Source of the DNA: Fallopia convolvulus
Lineage: Eukaryota; Streptophyta; Magnoliopsida; Caryophyllales; Polygonaceae
NCBI GenBank assembly: GCA_964016875.1
Contig: OZ024736.1
Span: 41,262,707 to 41,326,706 of the forward strand
Reading direction: 5' to 3'
Length of the DNA: 64,000 nt
A program made the position numbers and the translations under genes. Under the pieces are notes generated by a model. The model worked only from the letters and a program-made list of their open reading frames with translations. It did not search any database and had not been told where the DNA came from. This document shows, piece after piece, positions 44,701-57,204 of the stretch (its first letter is position 1; each line of letters begins with the position of its first letter).

Positions 44701-47700
44701 AATGGAAGGTTTTCTTTCATCAACTAAGCGAATTTCAAGAGATATCCCATTTCCTGATCATGTAATTTACAGATATGGGGTTTTATCTTCCACAGGTTTG
44801 GGCGCTCCCCCTCTGCGTTTCGCCAGGGGGGCTCCTATCTTGACCCCCCAGATTTCCCGTAAGGGAACCTCCATTGGGTAATTGTTGTTGTTGTTGTGGG
44901 TTTTAGTAACTGGTCTATTATGCTGAAACGATGATTTGTTTACAAGAAAACCGCAAGTGAGATAGTTTGGTGCCCTTGAGCTTCAAAGGATTTGAAAACT
45001 TTGCTATTTTCTGGACTTATATAGTAATTGTAGTTACCTAGTCTAGATTCCAGAACACTAGCAAGCATAACAACTTATGGATACATGGTTCTGACTTCCT
45101 TGCATATATGCCTGTGATGTTTGCTGAGTAAGCTAATTTTTGTCAAAATGATCTTTATAAGACCTCTTGTAGGAATCTTTTTGTGATATTTGGCGATGCT
45201 TCATGGCTTTTTCTTCAAACTTTTTTATGGGTATGGTTGTGCATTTTAAAATGTTTTTTACAATGGAAATAATATTCAATTAATTTTTTCTGTGCAGTGC
45301 ATTTTTCGAAAACCTCAAGAATGCAAGGAGCGTCATGCAATTTTGCTGGAGAAGAGTTGGGGAGATGGGGCTGATACTGAGGATTCAGGATCTTCTCAGC
45401 CTTATCCATCTACACTGCCAGGCATCCCAAAGGCAATAACTATGTTTCATGTGAAATTTAATTTTTCTAGCATACTATATGAGCTGATCTAAGAAGCAGC
45501 TAATAAAGAATTCTGAGTGAATGTCTGTCTAGGGATTTTCTAAAGCACATGTTTCCCTGCTACAGGGTGGTGCCAGACAATTGTTCCAACAGCTTCGCGG
45601 ACCTATGGAAGAAGATACTATTAAATCTCATTTTGAGAAGATCATAGTAATTGGACAACAGCTACATGGCAGAAAGAAGCAGGTATTTCTTTGCTGATAT
45701 TGATGGTCACACGTGAGCTGCAACAGTTAAATTTTGGTAGCTGTACGTGAATGTAGCTAAGTTGTAAAGATTATGAGTAGATTATTCTGGTGCCTGCTAA
45801 GGCTCTTACTTCTCTGTTATGATGAGGGTAAAGCATTTATCAAATTGAGAATTGAGATATGTTTTGCTTGTAGCTGCACGTTTTGGTAGCTACTTGAGAT
45901 TAAAGATGATGAGAGTATATAATCATGTGCTGATTTCATAATTGCTCTCACACTCATTTGTTTTCCCTTGTTCAGGAGCCAAAACAACTGGTTTCTGTCC
46001 ACAGTTCACATCTTGCTGCTCTTTCTCAAGCAATCCCAAATAACATGAATGGAGGTGTTTTGACGTAAGCTTAAATTTCAAAATACTACACTTGGAGTTT
46101 AGATGATGAGTTATGTAGGTTAATTTTATTCTGTCCCCTTTCACACCCGTTCAACTAATTTTAATCTGTTTTAAATGCTTTTGTGAAGGCCTCTTGATCT
46201 CTGTGACATGATTTCATCAAGCCCAGATATATTTTCTGGTAGTTACCAAAGTCCCCATAATGGTAGCTTACCATTACCCAATCAGGTCTCCGGCCAGCCA
46301 ATGCTCCCTTCTCCTAGCAATAATTCTTCACTTCAAGGTCCTCCCGGTAGTAATATGGCTTCCCCATCTGCTCAAGTCAATATCCCTGCTAGGTAATGGT
46401 TAAAAATGAAGTCTAGGCTGTCCTTTGTGAGCCAACAGTGCAGTTGTGACCATTTTTGTTTGTATATGTGTCAACGTTGTTAGGGATGGGAGACATGGTA
46501 TGTCAAGGGCGAATTTGCCAATTGATGAGCAGCAGAGAATTCAGCAATACAATCAGTTGCTATCCAGCAGAAACATTCAGCAACCCAATGTGTCTGTTCC
46601 TGGAACATTTTCAGGAAATGATCTAGGTGGACGGATACTGCCTGGTGGAAATGGCTTGTCAATCCCAAGATCGGGGAACATGGTGGGGACACCAAGTAGT
46701 TTGAATATGCAGCCTGGGGCTGGTGTTGGTCAAGGAATCTCAATGCTAAGACCTCGTGATGCTTCAATGATGCGTGTAAGTGGTGCTTATTTTTTTGTTT
46801 AATAGCTAAAAATGATATTATTGCCTGCACTAATCCATGAAATTTCTTTGAATCCTTTTATGCTGTTAAAGTTAGTCAAAGCTTAATTATTGCTACTAAG
46901 TGCAATTTAGGATGTATTTTGAGGATGGTATAAGATAGATGAGTCTGTTAATGGAGATTATTGATCTGAAAATACTTGTTTATTTGGCCCGACCAGAAAT
47001 CTAGAGCATCATAGGCTGATGATGTCATGTTGAGATGCAAATGCAGGTGTCACATGGTAACAACCGAGGAGTCTCTAATTTTAGTGGGTTAAGCTCTTCA
47101 TTCCCTATCCAGTCCGCTTCTTCTGGTCCAACATTTCCAGCTCAGCATCAGCATCATCTAATGCATCAACAACAGTCTAATGCTCTGAGCAATTCTCATC
47201 ATTCACATTTGCAAGGCTCTCCTCATTCTGGCAGTGCAGCAGAACAACAAACTTTTGCTAGGGATAGACAGTTGCAGCAGCGTATGTTGCAGAGGCAACA
47301 ACAGAAGCAACAACATCAACAATTTCCTACACAATCACAAGCTACTGCTTCTCAACCTGTATCATTGCCACCTCTATCACCGTCTTCTCCAGTTCCTTCT
47401 CAGCAGCAGCAGAAACATCAAACTCCACGACGGATTCCTCAAAGTGCTATGGGTGGAATGATGAACCAAGGAGGGAAGCCAAGACAACTCCAGCAGCAAT
47501 TGCAGCAATCTGGACGACATCATCCCCCACAGCGCCAACCGCCGCCCCAGTCTCAACAACAGGCTAAAATTTTGAAGGAAATGGGAAGAGGCAACACATT
47601 GATGCATCAGCATCATCCAGTAAATTCACCTCATCTGAATAATGGTCTTGCTAGTAATCCTCCAGGTAGCCAACTGGAGAAAGGAGAGCAGTCAATGTAC

Positions 47701-48402
47701 CCAAGTCAATCATCTAAACCTGCAGTACCTCCACAGTCAACTAAATTTCATCCACAACAAAAACTGTATTCTAATTCAGCATCCGCGTCATTAAGCCAGG
47801 CTCCAGCATCAGCAGCAGCACCTGCTTCTGCGGTTTTGACTTCAATTCAGAGTAACCCACCACCAATAATGCCACCTCCAAATCAGCAATCAAAAGTGCA
47901 TCAGCATCCACCTGTGAAATTGGTAAATCAAAGGCAGCCTAACATTCAAAGGGCGGTTTCACAAAGCCAAGTCACAAATTCTGACCATGTGACAGAACGA
48001 CAAAATGATCCCAGTCAAGTTGAGCAGCAATTGGCAAATAGTACTGTTGAATCTGCAAATACTGTCCCAGATTCAGAAATACAAAGTGGTTCACTGATTC
48101 CTAATTCTCTGTTGGGTTCCACAACTGAGAATGAACCCATAGCAGCTGGTGCTCATGGTCTAGTGCCAAAGAAACCACCAAATAGCTTGGCTCCTAGTCT
48201 TGAGACACCACAACGGAAGCAGCTCCAACAATTACAAACAACTTTGCCCAATCAAGTATTGCCACAAGAAAAACATCACCCCCATCAGCAGCAATTACTA
48301 GAACAATCATCCCAGAGGCAGCCACTGCGACATCAGCATCCTCAGCCTCAGGTTCAAACTTCACAGAGCAATACCTTAACAACTAACTCAACTTTGAATT
48401 AA
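38727..48402 (+). CDS. EAF1: Chromatin modification-related protein EAF1 (NuA4 histone acetyltransferase scaffold), 1804 aa
   Basis: Twenty-one exons join in one frame: 38727-38815, 38893-38947, 39033-39118, 39248-40568, 40681-40800, 40953-41228, 41414-41590, 41910-41990, 42166-42223, 42319-42836, 42978-43031, 43666-43723, 43830-44023, 44115-44168, 44248-44328, 45298-45432, 45566-45682, 45976-46064, 46189-46392, 46484-46775 and 47047-48402. EAF1 is the nuclear platform that assembles the NuA4 H4/H2A.Z acetyltransferase complex. The N-terminal block MGGIVEGGVGIGTKTSPRRA and EERRRELEFLEKGGNPLDFK is typical of plant EAF1A/B. Residues about 518-649 form the HSA domain (LPQEYRSKAHWDFVLEEMAWMANDF, WKRTTATQLC), which binds actin-related proteins. 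Residues about 1040-1095 form a SANT/Myb-like domain (SPWSLFEDQ-type start, LVHDMGPNWELVSDAIN, CKERH). The last 450 residues are Gln/Pro/Ser-rich. The length matches plant homologs (about 1900). The intron after exon 16 is GC-AG, and the start of the last exon looks eroded. A 3'-UTR intron is likely (about 48485-48576). Confidence 0.93.
44516..44613. repeat. Inverted repeat in an EAF1 intron
   Basis: A perfect 17-bp arm tgactcttgaaacatag (44516-44532) pairs with its complement at 44597-44613. A second partial complement of the arm lies at about 44579-44590. It may be the remnant of a small MITE; no target duplication was found. Confidence 0.65.
44795..44897 (+). mobile_element. SINE 3' fragment with (TTG)n tail
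   Basis: A GC-rich block with gcgctccccctctgcg and a hairpin-forming cgccaggggg, then aagggaacctccattgggta, ends in a (TTG)5 tail. TTG-repeat tails are characteristic of TS-type plant SINEs. The tRNA-like head with A and B boxes is not evident, so it is probably 5' truncated. It lies in the intron before EAF1 exon 16. Confidence 0.5.
45433..45565 (+). other. GC-AG intron in EAF1
   Basis: Exon 16 ends CCAAAG followed by gcaata, and exon 17 starts after tacag. The protein across the junction (LPGIPK|GGARQLF) matches the family, so a GC donor is the simplest reading. No GT donor nearby keeps the frame and this protein sequence. Confidence 0.8.
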
Positions 48403-50992
48403 TATGTCGGTGGATGAATAGCTCTTTGGGTAGCTGTTCCTTCCTAGGATTAAGTTGGCATGCCCTTTCTCAAGTATTGTACAGGTAACTTTTCTTGATT
48501 CCAGTCTTCAATTTTATATGCAACATCATTTGACATTTAAGGATGTGTGCTAACTTGTGGTTTTGGCCCGCTGCAGATGAAGCTGGTGATCAAAGGCTTG
48601 TTGGGGAGTAGATAGATGAATTGTTGTGCCTGTGGCAAAGGCTTTAAAGGGTAGTGACTTGACCATGTATATTATATCTGGGCTCAGGGCTTTGCAAGGT
48701 AGAGTCGGATAGAGGTATGTGTACAGGGGTGTAATCTTTTGTTTTTCTTTTACATAATGTCTATTTTTTAGCTGTTATTCACGCTCTCTGATGATCTTGT
48801 GGGGCCTTGTTTCATTGTGCCCCCCATAGTTTTAGTGCATGTATTATTTTTTTCTTTACTATGGATCCAAAGGGGTGGGGTGTGTGGCATGTCATTGTTA
48901 TGGGCAAAAGAGCCTTGCAATTTTTGTAAATATGATCTCTCTAGTGTATACATCAATCCTATGATCTTAAGATTAGAGCTGTTATCCTCCTCGGGGCCTT
49001 GAGTCATGTACGAACTCTCGCTTAATACGCTCAATATGGTTTTCCTTGACGTATATTTATGCAGTGGTTTGGTAGGGGTCTCCATGTGAAAAGAAGCACC
49101 TTATTTACAGGCCTAAAAAGCTAGCTTTGTGGTTGAAAACAAACACTGTAACACCAAATTTGGCTATTTGTTACATTTTCTCTCGTTCCTATTCTTCAGA
49201 TAGATCATGAAAATAAAAGCCCATTCAATTTGAAGGGTGGATGACACAACATATGATCCATTTGTGCTGTAATTCACTTCTGTGGAGAAGTTCACAGCTA
49301 TGAATATTGTGCAAAGTATCCTCTTGTTTCTTCGGCTCAACTACTACCAGATGTTTCTTTTCATATTTGTTTGATAAACATTCCAATTTTTCATCTATAG
49401 TAGACGTCTCCCGTTTTTTTCTTTTTTTAATGATCAAAATATACACAAAAGTTGGAAAATTCTGATGTTTAATTTTTATATTCATTTCCTGTAAAATTGA
49501 GCAAACGGATAGTTCGGACTCGGATATCCTATCTGAATGATACCCTTGGACAGATATCTGGCCGTATATGGATAGGGGGAAATTTTGTTAGTAATGATAT
49601 ATTAGATCGGATATTTTCATTTGCTCATTTAGGATGCGTTTTTACTAAGGTTTTTATACTAATTCAACAAAAATGCAGCATAAGTCTTTTAAAGTTGATT
49701 TTGAGCAAATGATATCTTATATATATTGCAACTTCATACAAAATAACATCTTGAGCAAATCAAGCATTGTTTATGTGGGTAAGTGATTCCAAATGAGATT
49801 TGATGGAATGAGTTGAATGTGACCGTAAGGCCAGAGGTCTCACAATATATATTAGAGGAAGCTAACACTAATGATCCTTCGGATCTAGTAAACGACACTG
49901 ATACATTGATTGCATTTACCCAGCTCATGTGTTTATCTTATCTCTTATCACATAAAAATTAGAATGCCAGCTTGCTTATTCCATCTAACATGATTAATTT
50001 CCTGCACAAGCATTTCACAAAACTCTAATTAAGCCCATCACACAATATAGACTTGGTTGCCAAAGATGATCATTAACGTTGTATAGACAACACGCTTCTG
50101 ACCAGTGGCGGATCCAAGATCAACTGCATTGGGGGGATGTTAAACAATATAATGGCAATTTTTTTTTCTAACAACTTTAACTAGTTTAAACATCAAAATA
50201 ATTATAGTTTGACATTAAAAAAAAAGAATGAACGTACAAATCAAACTACATATGACTATCTGTTAAAAGATAATTAACATTTACAAATTTCTAATCTTTA
50301 AAAACGATTTAAAATAACTTTATTTTCAATAGTTGCAAACATATCCTTTTCGATAAATATCATCAGATTATCTCGAATTGGTAAATATATAGAAGGGAGA
50401 TAAAAAATATACATGAGCAAGACTTCACAAGAGAAGTCTCACTAAAATCAGTACCATGAACAAGCTCATTCAACCATCGTCACCACTCACCACATTACAT
50501 CAAATGACAATTAACCTATCAAAATTAATTATCAATTTAAAATGTAATAAAAAATCTCAAAAGAATGATTATCTATTAAAATCAAAGGCTTGTATTGAAA
50601 AATTAACGTGTTATAAATTTGAAAATTTTGCCAATTTATGACGTGAGTTCTCGTTTTGTAAGCATAAAAAAAGAGTTCATTTTTACTTTCAAAATCCACC
50701 TGATTTTTTTCTTTTCATTAAAAGAAAAATCTATGTATTGAGCCCAATTTATTTATACCCAACCGACCCAGCATTCAGCCCAATTGTTTTTAAAAAATTG
50801 ACCAAGCCTTGCAATCAGGTTAAAAGCTCAGCTCTTTTGACCCATTACCAAAAAATAAATTAAACTGGAAAATAGCTTTCCATTGAAACGACGAGTTTCC
50901 ATCCATCATCTTCTTCAATTAGGTATCGACCTTTGACTGCAACAATGGCAGCCGCCCGGCGACCCTCAGGCCAATCATTTGTGTTTTGGCAG
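48403..50992. other. EAF1 3' UTR, then intergenic DNA
   Basis: The EAF1 3' UTR appears to contain an intron (gt at 48486, ag before 48577) and ends near 48780. The rest is AT-rich without a recognisable gene. A lone hAT-type end is at 50103. Confidence 0.45.
50103..50150 (+). mobile_element. Single end of a hAT-type MITE (CAGTGGCGG terminus)
   Basis: CAGTGGCGGATCC at 50103 matches the terminus of the intact MITE at 63211-63558. No opposite end was found nearby, so this is a fragment. Confidence 0.4.
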
Positions 50993-53247
50993 GTGGTTGC
51001 TTTGTTGAAGGGCAATGGTTAAGAAACGCTTTCCATTGGAAACAAACAGTTGGACCTTGGGAGGAGAGACCTGGACACTTTGGTGATGTTTGGAACTACT
51101 GGACTGATGATGGTCTCGGTTACTTTGAGTTTCTTCAAGTAATTTTAGCTATATAATTATTCTATTTACACCTTTAAAAAATCTTTCTATTGTATAAGTA
51201 GGTAGCATTAGCCATTAGTATCCTTTTTTTTGTAGTTAGCTGAGGACCTAGGGGCTGATCCTGTCTGGGTAGTTAACAATGGTATGCACAAGAAAACGAG
51301 TCTCTTTACTTATTAGGGACCGACTAGATTTATGCTCACCATCTAACTTCTTTTTCTTCTACTAATTCAGGAATCAGTCACCACGATGGAGTTTCTCCCT
51401 CCAAGATTAGCCCTTTCGTGGAGGTATATCTTTAATCACTACTTACAGAGTAGTGTTAGTGTTAGACCTCACTTCATAATACATGGGATTTTCTTGCATA
51501 CAGGACATGCTAGACAGTATTGAGTTTGCAAGAGGTGAGTCTAATTCCACATGGGGTTCCGTTCGATCTTCAATGGGTCACCCAAAGCCTTTTGACCTTA
51601 AATATGTTGCAATTGGAAATGAAGATTGTGCAAAGCCCAACTACAGATGTATGCACGCATTTTTCTTCACGCATGTATCAATCGTTCAAACTCCCATGGA
51701 TTACATTATTGCTCAATTAATCAGCTTGCACTTCTATATATTTTCATCTTCTATGTGAAGCGTGTTCTTTCTCAAATGAACCACCTCTTCTCTAAAACTT
51801 GCCCTTTTGATCTTTGTTATTGGTCAGCAAATTATCTCAAGCTTTATGCTGCCCTTACAAGTGCATATCCAGACATCCAAGTAATCTCGAATTGTGACGC
51901 ATCAAAGCATCCGTTGGATCACCCTGCTCAATTTTATGATTACCATGTAACTTCCTTTTTCAATCTCTTGATATATGCTTGAAACTAATCTCAACTAACT
52001 AACTAACTGGAAACAATCTTTATGTACGGCGGACCTATTTCCTTGTCAGATATATGGTAAAGCTTCACTTCTGTTCAATATGACTCATGCTTTTGACAAA
52101 TCCCCGCGCAATGGTCCGAAAGTAAGTGAAGCATGCATTTTCTAGCAGATTGTTCCTTAATTCTGTTTGAATTTGGATCAATCTCTTTATATATTGACAC
52201 TGAAGTGTAAAAGTGCAGGCTTTTGTGAGTGAATATGTTGTTCACCGGAATGAAGCTGGAAAAGGAAATCTTTTGGCTGCACTTGCTGAGGCTGCATTTC
52301 TTCTTGGAGTGGAAAAGAACAGGTCTGCATATCATGATTCATACATACTATATAAATGCTTACTTATAAGATATATAGTTAAGAATTTTCATTGATATTA
52401 TGTTGAAAAGAACTGAACTTTTTTTATTTTTATTTCAAATTAAATGTAGTGATCTTGTTGCAATGGCAAGCTATGCTCCTCTATTTGTAAATGGAAATAA
52501 CAGGCGGTATGTTTTTTTTTTTTTGTGCAAATCAAGATTATTACAACATTTTGATTTATGTTCTCATTAATTAAAACCAAGAATTGGATTGCTTAGATGG
52601 AACCCAGATGCAATAGTGTTCAACTCAGCCCGCTCATACGGCACTCCAAGTTATTGGACACAACACATTTTCAAACGGTCAAGTGGATCCACTCTTCTGA
52701 CCACCACTCTACAAACGAGCCTGAGCTCTGTTGTGGCTTCTGCTGTTTCCTGGATCAACCCCAATGATGGAAACACCTATATAATCATCAAGGTACGTAA
52801 TGTTAATGTAGTCAAAATTGACCTCAATTTTGTTTACTTGATCGATCGATCTCCTTACACATGCAGGTTGTCAACATTGGAAGTGATTCTGTGAATCTCA
52901 AGGTATCTGTAGTTGGTCTGGATGAAAGCAAAGTTGAGTTGGAAGGGTCGAGAAAGACGGTGCTAACATCGAGCAATGTGATGGATGAGAATTCATTTGA
53001 TAACCCAACCAAGGTATGGATAAATGAATAAAACATTTTCGATCAATAATCAAACATTTTTGATCTACTGAGATCGAATTGATCGAGGTGTTTATATATA
53101 TATGATGGATCGATGATGTTTGATCAGGTGGTGCCCGTGTCGACTTCATTTCAAGTATCGGGCACAGACTTGAACGTCGCACTCCAGCCACATTCTCTGA
53201 CCTCTTTCGATCTTTTAATGTCAATGTCCTCACATCGATCTACATGA
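50993..53247 (+). pseudogene. GH51 alpha-L-arabinofuranosidase, 5'-truncated (catalytic half only)
   Basis: Eleven exons in frame: 50993-51138, 51236-51281, 51371-51423, 51504-51648, 51828-51946, 52050-52121, 52219-52322, 52450-52506, 52597-52792, 52867-53013 and 53128-53247, about 400 codons. The family is about 670 aa long. It removes arabinofuranosyl side chains from cell-wall arabinoxylan and arabinan in the apoplast. The blocks GGCFVEGQWLRNAF, GPWEERPGHFGDVWNYW and GYFEFLQLAEDLGADPVWV are clear. The acid/base Glu is in AIGNEDC and the nucleophile in FVSEYVV, both intact, and the C-terminal beta domain is complete. The first roughly 275 residues (signal peptide, N-terminal domain) are missing. 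An acceptor ag precedes the first exon, so the break lies in the former intron. The nearby ATG at 50945 is in a different frame. All splice sites look intact, which suggests recent truncation. Confidence 0.85.
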
Positions 53248-53588
53248 TTAATTCGAAGAAGCAGTGATCATCGACTCCTTGAAAAACTAACTTATTCCGG
53301 CACTTCCAATCCATGTGTACCAAACCTGCATATTAGCAAACTGAGTGCTGCCTTTCCTTCCCTTTCAGTGAACTGAGTATATCGAATAGACCGAGAGGAA
53401 TTAATACTCGATCCATCACCACAATTGTGCTAGGTAATTAACAACAACAAACAGCGTATAATTAAATTAAATAATCGTACGAATCCTTTATTATATTGTA
53501 TGATGAAATTTAGGAAGGACCGACATACAGCCTAGTTAGTTGCCTTACATTAAATCCCGTCCTTGTAAATGAACTAATTATTAATTAA

Positions 53589-54473
53589 CTAAATCCTAGA
53601 TTTTTGATATTTGTAGCAACAGCATTGGGTTTGTGGTGTTTTGGCGAAGGCGGGGATGTCACATATACCGCTGTTATATCCTTCTTTTGCGCATTTCATG
53701 GTGCAAGCGAGGATGTCTTGCATATTGTGCTTGTTGCAATTGTTAAGGCAATAAGGACCTCCCTTCACTACTTCTCCTGCATTCATCACATCCATCCACG
53801 TACGCATATATAACTAAGTAAGCCTTAATCTTCACCAAAATAATGTAATTAAGTCTTAATTATTTCATGTACGCATCAGTAAATCACCACACCCTCTTAT
53901 TATTCCTATATATAAAGTTTGCTAAAAACTCGATAAATTTTATACCTCTATGATGATACATTACTCCATTTGTTTTAATTTTTTGTTATTATAAAGTCCG
54001 ATTCTTTTCCGTTTCAAAAAACATTGTGTTTAAACTTTTTGTCGCATCCTTTATACTTATATCCTTTTATTTATTATTATTTTTTAATAAATGAGGAAAT
54101 AATGGTTAGCGATTGCATTGAAAAATGAAATAAAATATAATAATAAATAGATACATATATGTCTATTTGCTAATTTTATAAAAACAGTGAATTTGTCTAC
54201 AATAACAATTATTGTCTGAAACATATAGTAGTATTTTTTTTAAAAATTAACTAAAAAGAAAATAATAGGTTAATACAAATAGAGAATAATTTAATATTTA
54301 ACTGTCATATTTTTTTTAACTCTAAAAACAAAATCCTTAGTACAAGGTTCATTTTGTTTTAGCATGCAACTATGATCTATATATTAGTACTAATTACCTT
54401 GTGCAAGAAAGAGAGCAATGCAGAGGACTACTGAGATAAAGCATCTTGAGATGGGAATGGTTTTGATAGCCAT
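53589..54473 (-). CDS. Secreted small cysteine-rich peptide, 87 aa
   Basis: Two exons on the minus strand, 54473-54398 and 53776-53589. The first exon is a textbook signal peptide: Lys near the start, then a hydrophobic core CFISVVLCIALFLA ending at AQG. The intron falls just after it, as is usual for plant defensin-like and related peptide genes. The mature part has eight Cys in the pattern C-X3-C-X10-C-X3-C-X9-C-X12-CCC, with lysines between. The paired CX3C motifs resemble alpha-hairpinins, but the C-terminal triple Cys does not belong to that family. So it may be a defensin-like (DEFL) variant or an unassigned class. The likely role is extracellular defence or signalling, by analogy only. 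It is tail-to-tail with the truncated GH51 copy. Confidence 0.72.
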
Positions 54474-56596
54474 TTTTTTTGTTTGAAGAAGATGTGATAT
54501 TTTCTAAAATTTGTTGAAAGAAAAGAGGGCTAATTTTCAACTTCTAGGAAATTAACCTCGATCTGTTTTCTTCAATTGATGCTTTAGATGAGTCTTGTGA
54601 CACGGTATTTATAATAATGTTTAGCAAGTATGAAAGGGAACGTAGTCTATGTTAATAATTGTAATGTTTTTTTTATAAGGAAAAAAATCAGGGAAATCCG
54701 TATTTTGTTTTTGGAGATTTTTGTGGTCTTCGTAATTTAATTTCATAATTTTTTTTGAGGAAATACTTTATTCTTTCTTCAATTAAAATTATTTGCGTTG
54801 TATTTAGTCTTATAGGTGATGGGTGATTCAATGCTATGCAGATCGAATAGGCTTTTGATGATTTGCACACTGAAGTAATTTAATTTCATAAATCAAAGTT
54901 GATGGGTGATTTAAAGTGCCCCTTCAAATGTTCAAGCATAGTAGCTCTATGTCGAGCGTTTGAACTTGTCCGTGACTTTGTTTAGCCATTTGTATTCTTC
55001 TTGTCGCCATATTTTACGGTCGCTCACTAGTACCTGGGAAATGACGAAGATGATGATGGTTGAGGCCTCATTAAAATCTTTTGGGGGGAAAACCAAGTGG
55101 GAAAAAAACACTAACATCCCGTTTGACAATTGGGAATGGATGAGAAAAGAAAGGGTGGTAAAATATGAGAAAGGAAAAGATAAGAAAATAAAAGGTGGAA
55201 ATTAAGGGAATTTTAATGATAATGATTTCTTTATTTGGCTATAGTTGGATTTTGATGAGAAAATGTGGGTAAGATTTTCTTTTTCTTTTTCTTATTTGAA
55301 AGATATATTTTTATTTTCCCATCAAATTCCACCAAGTTGGTGGGATTCATTTTTCCCATTTCACTCCAAATTTTCTTATGAAATTCCACCAATTCTTCTC
55401 ATATAAAATCACAACCAAACAATAGAAAATGATTCTTACTAATTCCCTCTCTAAAAATCCTATCAAATCCCATCATCCAAACATAAGAAAAAAGAGTACT
55501 TCTATTCCATCTCTTTCTTGGATACTAGAGACATTCGAGCAAAGAGTCTCCTCAAGCTTGTTGTGCTCGATGCTCGATCGATGTGCCTCCTTTTTGTCCA
55601 AATTCCTTAGCTCCCACATACTTGCACCATCATTCTTGCTCATGCGGTATTTAGCCTTCAACTTCTTTCGTGGTGTCCCTTGGTGGTCGTACACCGACGT
55701 CGATTAGCATTCACGTCTGGGCATCCTTCGGCGGTCTTGCCCCTATGTTGCTCCACGCATCTTTTCGATCTTTAGTACATTGTTTAAGCATCATTTGGAC
55801 ATCAGTCGAATGTCAATCGAATCTTTCGTTTAAGATCTTCCTTGTGCTACTCTGTACCTGCAAACAACTTGTACAAACAAGCAAACAAACAACATAAGAA
55901 TGCATAAAAATAATTAAAAAGCAACATAAGAATGCATAGACACAATCAAACTGACAAACAACATAAAAATGCACAAACACAACCAAGCAAACAAGGGTTC
56001 ATTTAGCCTTTAGGGTTATTTTTCTTATCATCCATTAATTAACATGACATAAAATAAATTGGACCACAAAAACTTTGGATCAGCAAATAAGTTATTTTTT
56101 TTTAAAACTTCCACTCTACAATACAAAAATTCTATTTTGGTCAAGCTATGATTGGAGCACATAATAATCACGTGCCAAACTTTGATCATCCTCACACTCA
56201 ATAGAGATCGGATGGACATGAATTTTTTTTTTTTTTGTTATTATTCTGTAAACCATGATTATATATTACATGTATTTATTTTGAGTTAAAATTAATTAAT
56301 ACTTAGGTGTTATTACATCAACTTGCATTGTTCACATACTTAGGTGAAACACGAAAATCAACACCAACATTATTGTTCTATATAGTCCTGCACATGAAGA
56401 ATTTAGAGGGGCAAAATAAGGGTCCACATACTTTTCACTCCTATAATGCCATATTTAGTATTTTTTTTTTAGTTGTAAATAACGTTGTTTATGCTTAGTT
56501 AAATGTATATAAAGTGAGGCCTATAGCAGAGGGTGGGTACGTTAACAGTCACAATCCTTTCTCAAATCAGTGAAATCACTAATGCAAACTTTCTCA
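54474..56596. other. Intergenic, no gene seen
   Basis: AT-rich sequence with weak mixed frames near 54960-55900. A gggaatgg/ccattccc-type inverted tendency around 55120-55490 suggests a decayed element, not resolved. Confidence 0.4.
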
Positions 56597-56601
56597 TTTA
56601 T

Positions 56602-56783
56602 TATTAGGATATTCTATCCTTATTTATATCATATATTATTGTATACGTTTATATCCTTTGTATAGATAAGGAAAATATATCTTAAAGATAAAATTTTGGA
56701 GATTGTATGTGCTCTATTTATTCTGACTCCCATGAGGATAATCAACACACAAAATTATTTTCCTCAAACCTAAACACGTTTCA
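56602..56783 (+). repeat. 5' LTR of the copia element (182 bp)
   Basis: Begins tattaggatattc and ends acacgtttca. The identical layout occurs at 60533-60714. Confidence 0.93.
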
Positions 56784-56795
56784 TGGTATCAGAGC
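56784..56795 (+). other. Primer binding site for initiator tRNA-Met
   Basis: tggtatcagagc directly after the LTR is the common copia minus-strand primer site. Confidence 0.85.
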
Positions 56796-57012
56796 GATTC
56801 GGTCCTTCGTGCCACCGCATCAGTCTAAATTCCGGGGCCGACCTTCATGCCGCCTCCTCATTTCCGGGGCTGGTCTTCGTGCCGCCTCTTCTCTTCATTT
56901 CTGACTGGCCTTCACGCCGCCTCCTCATTCGCCCTTGTCTTGGGTCCTTTAACGACTTTCCTTACCTATGTCCAAGTATCAACTGGCTGACCCAGTTGCA
57001 CTTGAGGGGGCG

Positions 57013-57191
57013 TGTTGAGAATATAGTCTATCCCACATCGGAAATCTAAATAGATCAAGCCTAGCATATATACTCATGGGTTACTCCTCCTATTGCCAAT
57101 TGGTTTTAGGATGGAACCCCACGGGCTTGTGTGCTAGGCCCATTCGCGCATGTGTGCGCTCAACCCAATGCGTCCCCGATCTTTCCTCATG
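57013..57191 (+). repeat. Second LTR-like block inside the copia leader
   Basis: It starts TGTTGAGAATATAG right after its own polypurine run (cacttgagggggcg) and ends cctca directly before another tRNA-Met primer site (tggtatcagagcc, 57192-57204). It contains tcccacatcgg, common in plant copia LTRs, and it does not match the outer LTRs. It therefore looks like an LTR of another copia family joined into the leader. Confidence 0.7.
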
Positions 57192-57204
57192 GTATCAGAG
57201 CCAA

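Noticed and set aside
47234..47616. Other-frame open reading frames within the last EAF1 exon
   Set aside because: They are shadows of the CAG-rich poly-Gln coding region.
50945..51023. ATG at 50945 as the start of the GH51 protein
   Set aside because: It runs through the acceptor site in a different frame and soon meets a stop. It does not join the GH51 frame.
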